Origin: Lepidodermella squamata
Lineage: Eukaryota; Gastrotricha
Assembly (NCBI GenBank): GCA_047495785.1
Contig: JBLDXI010000033.1
Coordinates: 2,604,001-2,668,000, forward strand
Direction of reading: 5' to 3'
DNA length: 64,000 bases
The position numbers and the translations under genes are program-made. Shown one piece after another: positions 60,347 through 64,000 of the stretch; positions within the stretch are counted from its first letter, which is position 1; the number at the start of each line of letters is the position of its first letter. Under the pieces are notes generated by a model, which saw nothing but the letters and a program-made list of their open reading frames with translations, did no database searches and was not told the origin of the DNA.

Positions 60347-61836
60347 ATGACATCTGTCATTGCACCGGCCATGATTTGGTTTCATTTGTACCGTAAATTG
60401 ACATCACGCTCATCGCTCGCCACCTTCATTTGTTTGATGAGTCTCTTCGTCATCCTCGTCTTTCTTCTCTTCACCGCAACTGTAACTTACAGTCGGCGCA
60501 ATGCCGAGCGGGACGGTCTTCTCGCGGCATTCAACGTTTCCGGGTCCAAATTTGTCATCTCGCGTATTATCGCTCAATTCTACGAGGACAGGAGCGACGG
60601 AAGCAAAGTGTTTGAAGAAGTTGACGTGACTGTCGAAAAGCAGAAGCCACTGCTCGTCATTGCCGTTGTCAGCGCTTTCAAGCATGCCGAGCAGAGGAAT
60701 GCGATTCGAGCGACCTGGGGCCACCCTCTTACACAATTATCTGAAAATGTGATCGTGCGCTTTTTCGTTGGTCGCCGCCCGAATGAAACCGGGCTGGAGA
60801 CCAGTACAGCTTTTTACAACGAAACTTCCCGGTTTGACGACGAAATTGAAGTTCCGATTGAAGACAGCTACAAACGACTGGCATCTAAATCGAAGCTTGT
60901 TCTCAATTGGTTCGCTAATTACGCCCCGGTTGCTGACTATTTTATGAAGGTAATTATTACATTTCATTCGGGTCAAAATAACGGTTGTTGTGCGTAATCA
61001 GCTCATCAAGTTGCCGCCATCTTCTCTAACATGTAGGTTGGGCTTGCATGGGTAGAAGAGATTAGCTTTATAGGCGTAGTTTTACTGGTACTGGTTGGCT
61101 TGGCGATGCAATATTTTTTTCGCTTATTTGACGCGTTTCTGTTGAATTTTAGGTGGATGACGATTCCTATGTCAACTTGCCTGGTTTGGCCACGTATCTT
61201 CGAAATGTGAAACAAGCCGAAGTGATGCAGCGGCTTACCCGAAGCGTGTTCCTATGCCATCTCCATGTCAACGCGACACCGGTCCGCGACCAATTTTCTT
61301 CCTGGTTCGTTGACGAGTCGCAATTCAACAAGACCCGATACCCGGCTTATTGCTCGGGGTCTGCCTATGTTTTCTCGAGCGCAGCAGCTAAGCCCCTCGC
61401 CGAGCGGGTGGGATCGCTGCTGCTGCTGCAGAACAGTAAACCTGGCGACGAGGGTCCTGAGGTTCCAGAGGACGTGTTGGTGACTGGCTTCGCGGCGGCG
61501 AATCTCAGCCTCACGCACATAAACATGTCCCCGTTTTTCGAATGCTGTCACTACGCCAACTCGACGCATAACGGCATTGCACCGCCCGACAACAGCCTGA
61601 TCGAGTGGCTATGTCGGCGGGCCGTCGAGGGCGCCCTAGTCCTACACCCGTTGAAACACGCCACTTCGTCGCCTTCAAATGTGATGGGAGCGTTGCTGGT
61701 CGCCTCCCTCACAGCGTCTTACCACGACTGTCTAAATTTGGCGACGACTTCGCCGGGCAATCATAGCTCGGAGGACGACCCTCTTGGCAGTATTCTGACG
61801 ATTCGGGAAGCCGCCGCCGATCCCGGATTCGTGTAG
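60347..61836 (+). CDS. GT31-family beta-1,3-glycosyltransferase (B3GALT/B3GNT-like)
   Basis: Type II Golgi enzyme that adds a beta-1,3-linked galactose or GlcNAc to glycans; which one is unknown. Exons 60347-60949 and 61153-61836, 428 aa. An N-terminal signal anchor covers residues about 24-48 (FICLMSLFVILVFLLFTATV). The catalytic domain has AEQRNAIRATWG (GT31 start motif), VRFFVGRRPNE, DSYKRLASKSKLVLNWFANY, VDDDSYVN (DxD motif that binds Mn and UDP; starts exon 2), RYPAYCSGSAYVFS and PEDVLVTGFAA. Several N-glycosylation sites occur. The intron falls just before the DxD motif. It is more divergent than human B3GALTs in the last 100 residues. The 203-bp intron contains no other gene. Confidence 0.9.
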
Positions 61837-62160
61837 CAGTTGCTCATTTTGTACTAACTTGCCTTGTATTACTGGTGCTTCTTTCTTCTTCTCACAACGA
61901 TGATGGTATTATTGCGCCTCTCTCTCTTCCTTTTTCACAGCAATGATGTTGTCAGTTTTTGTTACACAAAAGTTGTTGCGACTACTAATCTCAAGCTTTG
62001 TTGTTTGACATTTTTTATGAACCAAGACAATCAACAGTATTTACAACAAAATGAAATGAAAACGAAATGTAATTGCAACCGTGTTTTTTCGGGATTAAGC
62101 TGGCTTCCTTTTCATGTCCTGAGACGTTCCATTGGATCATCTCAATTGATTATCTGTAGA

Positions 62161-62172
62161 TTTTCATTTTAG
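62161..62172 (+). other. Candidate trans-splice acceptor before RNF170
   Basis: TTTTCATTTTAG ends 22 bp before the RNF170 ATG at 62195. Cleavage here would leave an ATG directly at the splice junction (62173), which opens a 10-codon reading frame in a different frame. Confidence 0.5.
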
Positions 62173-62205
62173 ATGTTTTATACTCTTGGAATGTATGGAA
62201 ACTGA
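62173..62205 (+). promoter_or_regulatory. Short upstream open reading frame overlapping the RNF170 start
   Basis: ATG at 62173 begins a 10-codon frame ending at TGA 62203-62205, beyond the RNF170 ATG at 62195. A second ATG in this frame is at 62191. If mRNAs contain this region, scanning ribosomes would meet the short frame first, which could lower RNF170 translation. Inference only. Confidence 0.4.
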
Positions 62206-63085
62206 GTCACCAGACGAGCCAGAGTCCTTACTCGCGCGTCTTTTGTCCTTCGAGCTGATCGAAGGTTTGTCAAATGACGTTCTGCTGATCTTCATCGGTA
62301 TCGCCTTCACCATGGCCTATTTCCTGCGCCACCTGCTCGCCTACGTTCACGCCAACGTGAACCGGTCGTCTGACGACCCTAACAACCCCGCCCCGATCCA
62401 CCCCGAAGCTGAAGAGGCCATTTCCGACACGAGGCGCCGGCTTTTCGGCGCTAGCGGCGCAGGCCCGGCCCGCACTAGTCGCGCCCTCGGCCCGGACGCG
62501 ATCTGCCCCATTTGCCTGGCTGAACCCATTCGCCTGCCGATCGAGACCAACTGCGGTCACGCGTTCTGCGGCCGATGTCTTTCGACGTACCTCGCGTACG
62601 ACTCAAATAACCTTCAGCCGGTTCGCTGCCCAGTTTGCCGGCAACGCGTCACCCTGTTGCTGCCTGGTTTCGCGCTGGAAGAAGCGCGCAGTCTTTCGCC
62701 GGAAGACCGTCGGGCTGTTCTCGACCCTCTCCGCCACTACAATCGCCGTTTTTCAGGCGAGCCGCGATCTTGGCTCGAACAGATCGCGGACTTGCCCACT
62801 CTTTTGCGGCATCTCGTCGGTGCCCTGTTCTCGGAATCAGGTCTCGCGCTAGTTATGCGGCTCCGGGTGCTGCTAATCCTGCTGTTCGCCGCTTTCTACC
62901 TGTTGTCACCTATCGATTTGCTACCTGAAGCGCTGCTCGGTGCTTTTGGTCTTCTCGACGACCTTTTCATCTTCTTCCTGCTCGCCGTCTACGTCACGAT
63001 GATCTACCGCCGTTACGCCGCTGCTAACCCGCAGTTTCTCGGCCCGGGCATCGAAGACCCGGTGGAACAACCCGATGAGGAATGA
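62195..63085 (+). CDS. RNF170: E3 ubiquitin ligase RNF170
   Basis: Endoplasmic reticulum RING ligase; the vertebrate protein ubiquitinates activated IP3 receptors for degradation. Single exon, 296 aa from MET at 62195; the frame is open a little further upstream but has no earlier ATG. TM1 is at about residues 28-47 (VLLIFIGIAFTMAYFLRHLL). The RING finger is CPICLAEPIRLP, then ETNCGHAFCGRCLSTYLA and VRCPVCRQRVTLLL. The RNF170-specific C-terminus has HYNRRFSGEPRSWLEQ, DLPTLLRHLV, then two membrane segments (LLILLFAAFYLLSPIDLLPE and LLDDLFIFFLLAVYVTMIYR). Matching regions in human RNF170 are nearly collinear. Codon use is notably GC-rich compared with neighbours. Confidence 0.94.
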   Translation: METESPDEPESLLARLLSFELIEGLSNDVLLIFIGIAFTMAYFLRHLLAYVHANVNRSSDDPNNPAPIHPEAEEAISDTRRRLFGASGAGPARTSRALGPDAICPICLAEPIRLPIETNCGHAFCGRCLSTYLAYDSNNLQPVRCPVCRQRVTLLLPGFALEEARSLSPEDRRAVLDPLRHYNRRFSGEPRSWLEQIADLPTLLRHLVGALFSESGLALVMRLRVLLILLFAAFYLLSPIDLLPEALLGAFGLLDDLFIFFLLAVYVTMIYRRYAAANPQFLGPGIEDPVEQPDEE

Positions 63086-64000
63086 AACTACAATTTGTGC
63101 CTAAAACCTACAATATTATAATTCAACGCTACTTGATGCATCTACAAGCTGAAATTTGACAAGTTGTGCTATGAATCGGACCAATCTGATTTTGTTACTC
63201 GGTGAATCGTAGCCCTGTTTTCGAATAAAATCCTGTCTTCGCCTCCTTTTGATTGAAATCGCAGCTATTTACAATAATAAATAACAATTCTAGCGGCCAT
63301 TCTTTTCTGATTTTTACAACTACCGGCCATGTGGAAAAAACCGTTGATGATATATTCTAGTGGATCTTATAATGCATGAATGCTTCGACATTATTATATT
63401 ATACGAATACAACTTCTTATTTTGGCTGAAATGTGTGACATTGAATTTTAATTTTTTAGTCGAGATGGGTAATAAAACCTGAACAAATAACGATTGGAAC
63501 TTCACGTGATTTTTTTATTAAAAGCATCGTTCATTCGCTTTCCTTTTCATTTTTCTCATTACGATTTTTTAAAATAAGAATAACGCGTAATATTCATGTA
63601 TGAATATATAGGAGGTTTCAGTAGAACAGCGTCATCAATCGCTTCATCAGGAAAAGCATGAACTTTACGTGGACGGGTATTTTCAACCTAAGTGATATCC
63701 ATTTAGCGGTCAGCGCAATGTGACCGAGGATTGAACAGAAAAACGATGGCACAACAAAAATTTGAGATCGCCCGCATACAGGCGCATAACAAGACCAACA
63801 ACGATATCTGGTTTGAAAAGCCGTTCAGAACGGGCGATAAAATTTGAATCACAACCACGAAGTCAATATTGTTGCGATTGATGTGATGAGCGTGTGTAAC
63901 AAAAATTGAGGCCAAAAAGACGATTTTAGTGCGGAGGTTGTATCTTTCACAGAGTTGCCTCGTCGTCATCGTTGACGAGAATGTCACGATCACGATCGAG
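63086..64000. other. 3' flank of RNF170 to the window edge
   Basis: AT-rich, with no recognisable gene. AATAAA at 63224-63229, 139 bp after the stop, is a likely polyadenylation signal for RNF170. Open frames at 63320-63505 (-) and 63703-63993 (-) have no family signature. Confidence 0.5.
63224..63229 (+). terminator. RNF170: Polyadenylation signal of RNF170
   Basis: AATAAA 139 bp after the RNF170 stop, followed by a T-rich stretch. The last gene of the plus-strand run would need its own signal. Confidence 0.55.

Overview
The window is eukaryotic and most likely from a nematode. Coding exons are split by many GT-AG introns of about 50-60 bp. Gene content includes a DAF-36/Neverland Rieske oxygenase, an HMBOX1-type homeobox gene, a focal adhesion kinase and three SLC6 (SNF-like) transporters. 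Downstream genes in a tight collinear run have splice acceptors just before their start codons, as in trans-spliced nematode operons. The species cannot be named from the sequence; the nematode call is inference. Intergenic DNA is AT-rich and coding exons are richer in GC.

Layout. 1-5221 (-): focal adhesion kinase, cut by the left edge inside the FAT domain. 5222-11173: gene-free. 11174-12836 (+): HMBOX1-like homeobox factor. 14241-29233 (-): three SLC6 transporters, with a bHLH factor between the first two and a small zinc-finger protein between the last two. 30244-31641 (-): DAF-36-like cholesterol 7-desaturase. 35498-36322 (-): PLAC8-domain protein. 38449-47959 (+): tandem array of four related secreted Tyr/His/Cys proteins I cannot assign to a named family, called A1-A4 here, with a decayed fifth copy and a foldback element. 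49992-53214 (-): TESK-type kinase. 56012-63085 (+): five tightly packed genes (ankyrin/SOCS-box protein, RIOK1, MRGBP/EAF7, GT31 glycosyltransferase, RNF170).

Exon joins were derived by hand. For all multi-exon genes given with full exon lists the phases agree and complete CDS lengths divide by three, which is good internal evidence although no transcript was available. SLC6 genes B and C were traced less completely.

The most novel content is the A1-A4 array: conserved intron positions and phases, a GC-AG intron in one copy, paired loss of two cysteines in two copies, coding minisatellites, and a duplication history readable from flanking DNA. The second is the candidate five-gene operon at the right end.
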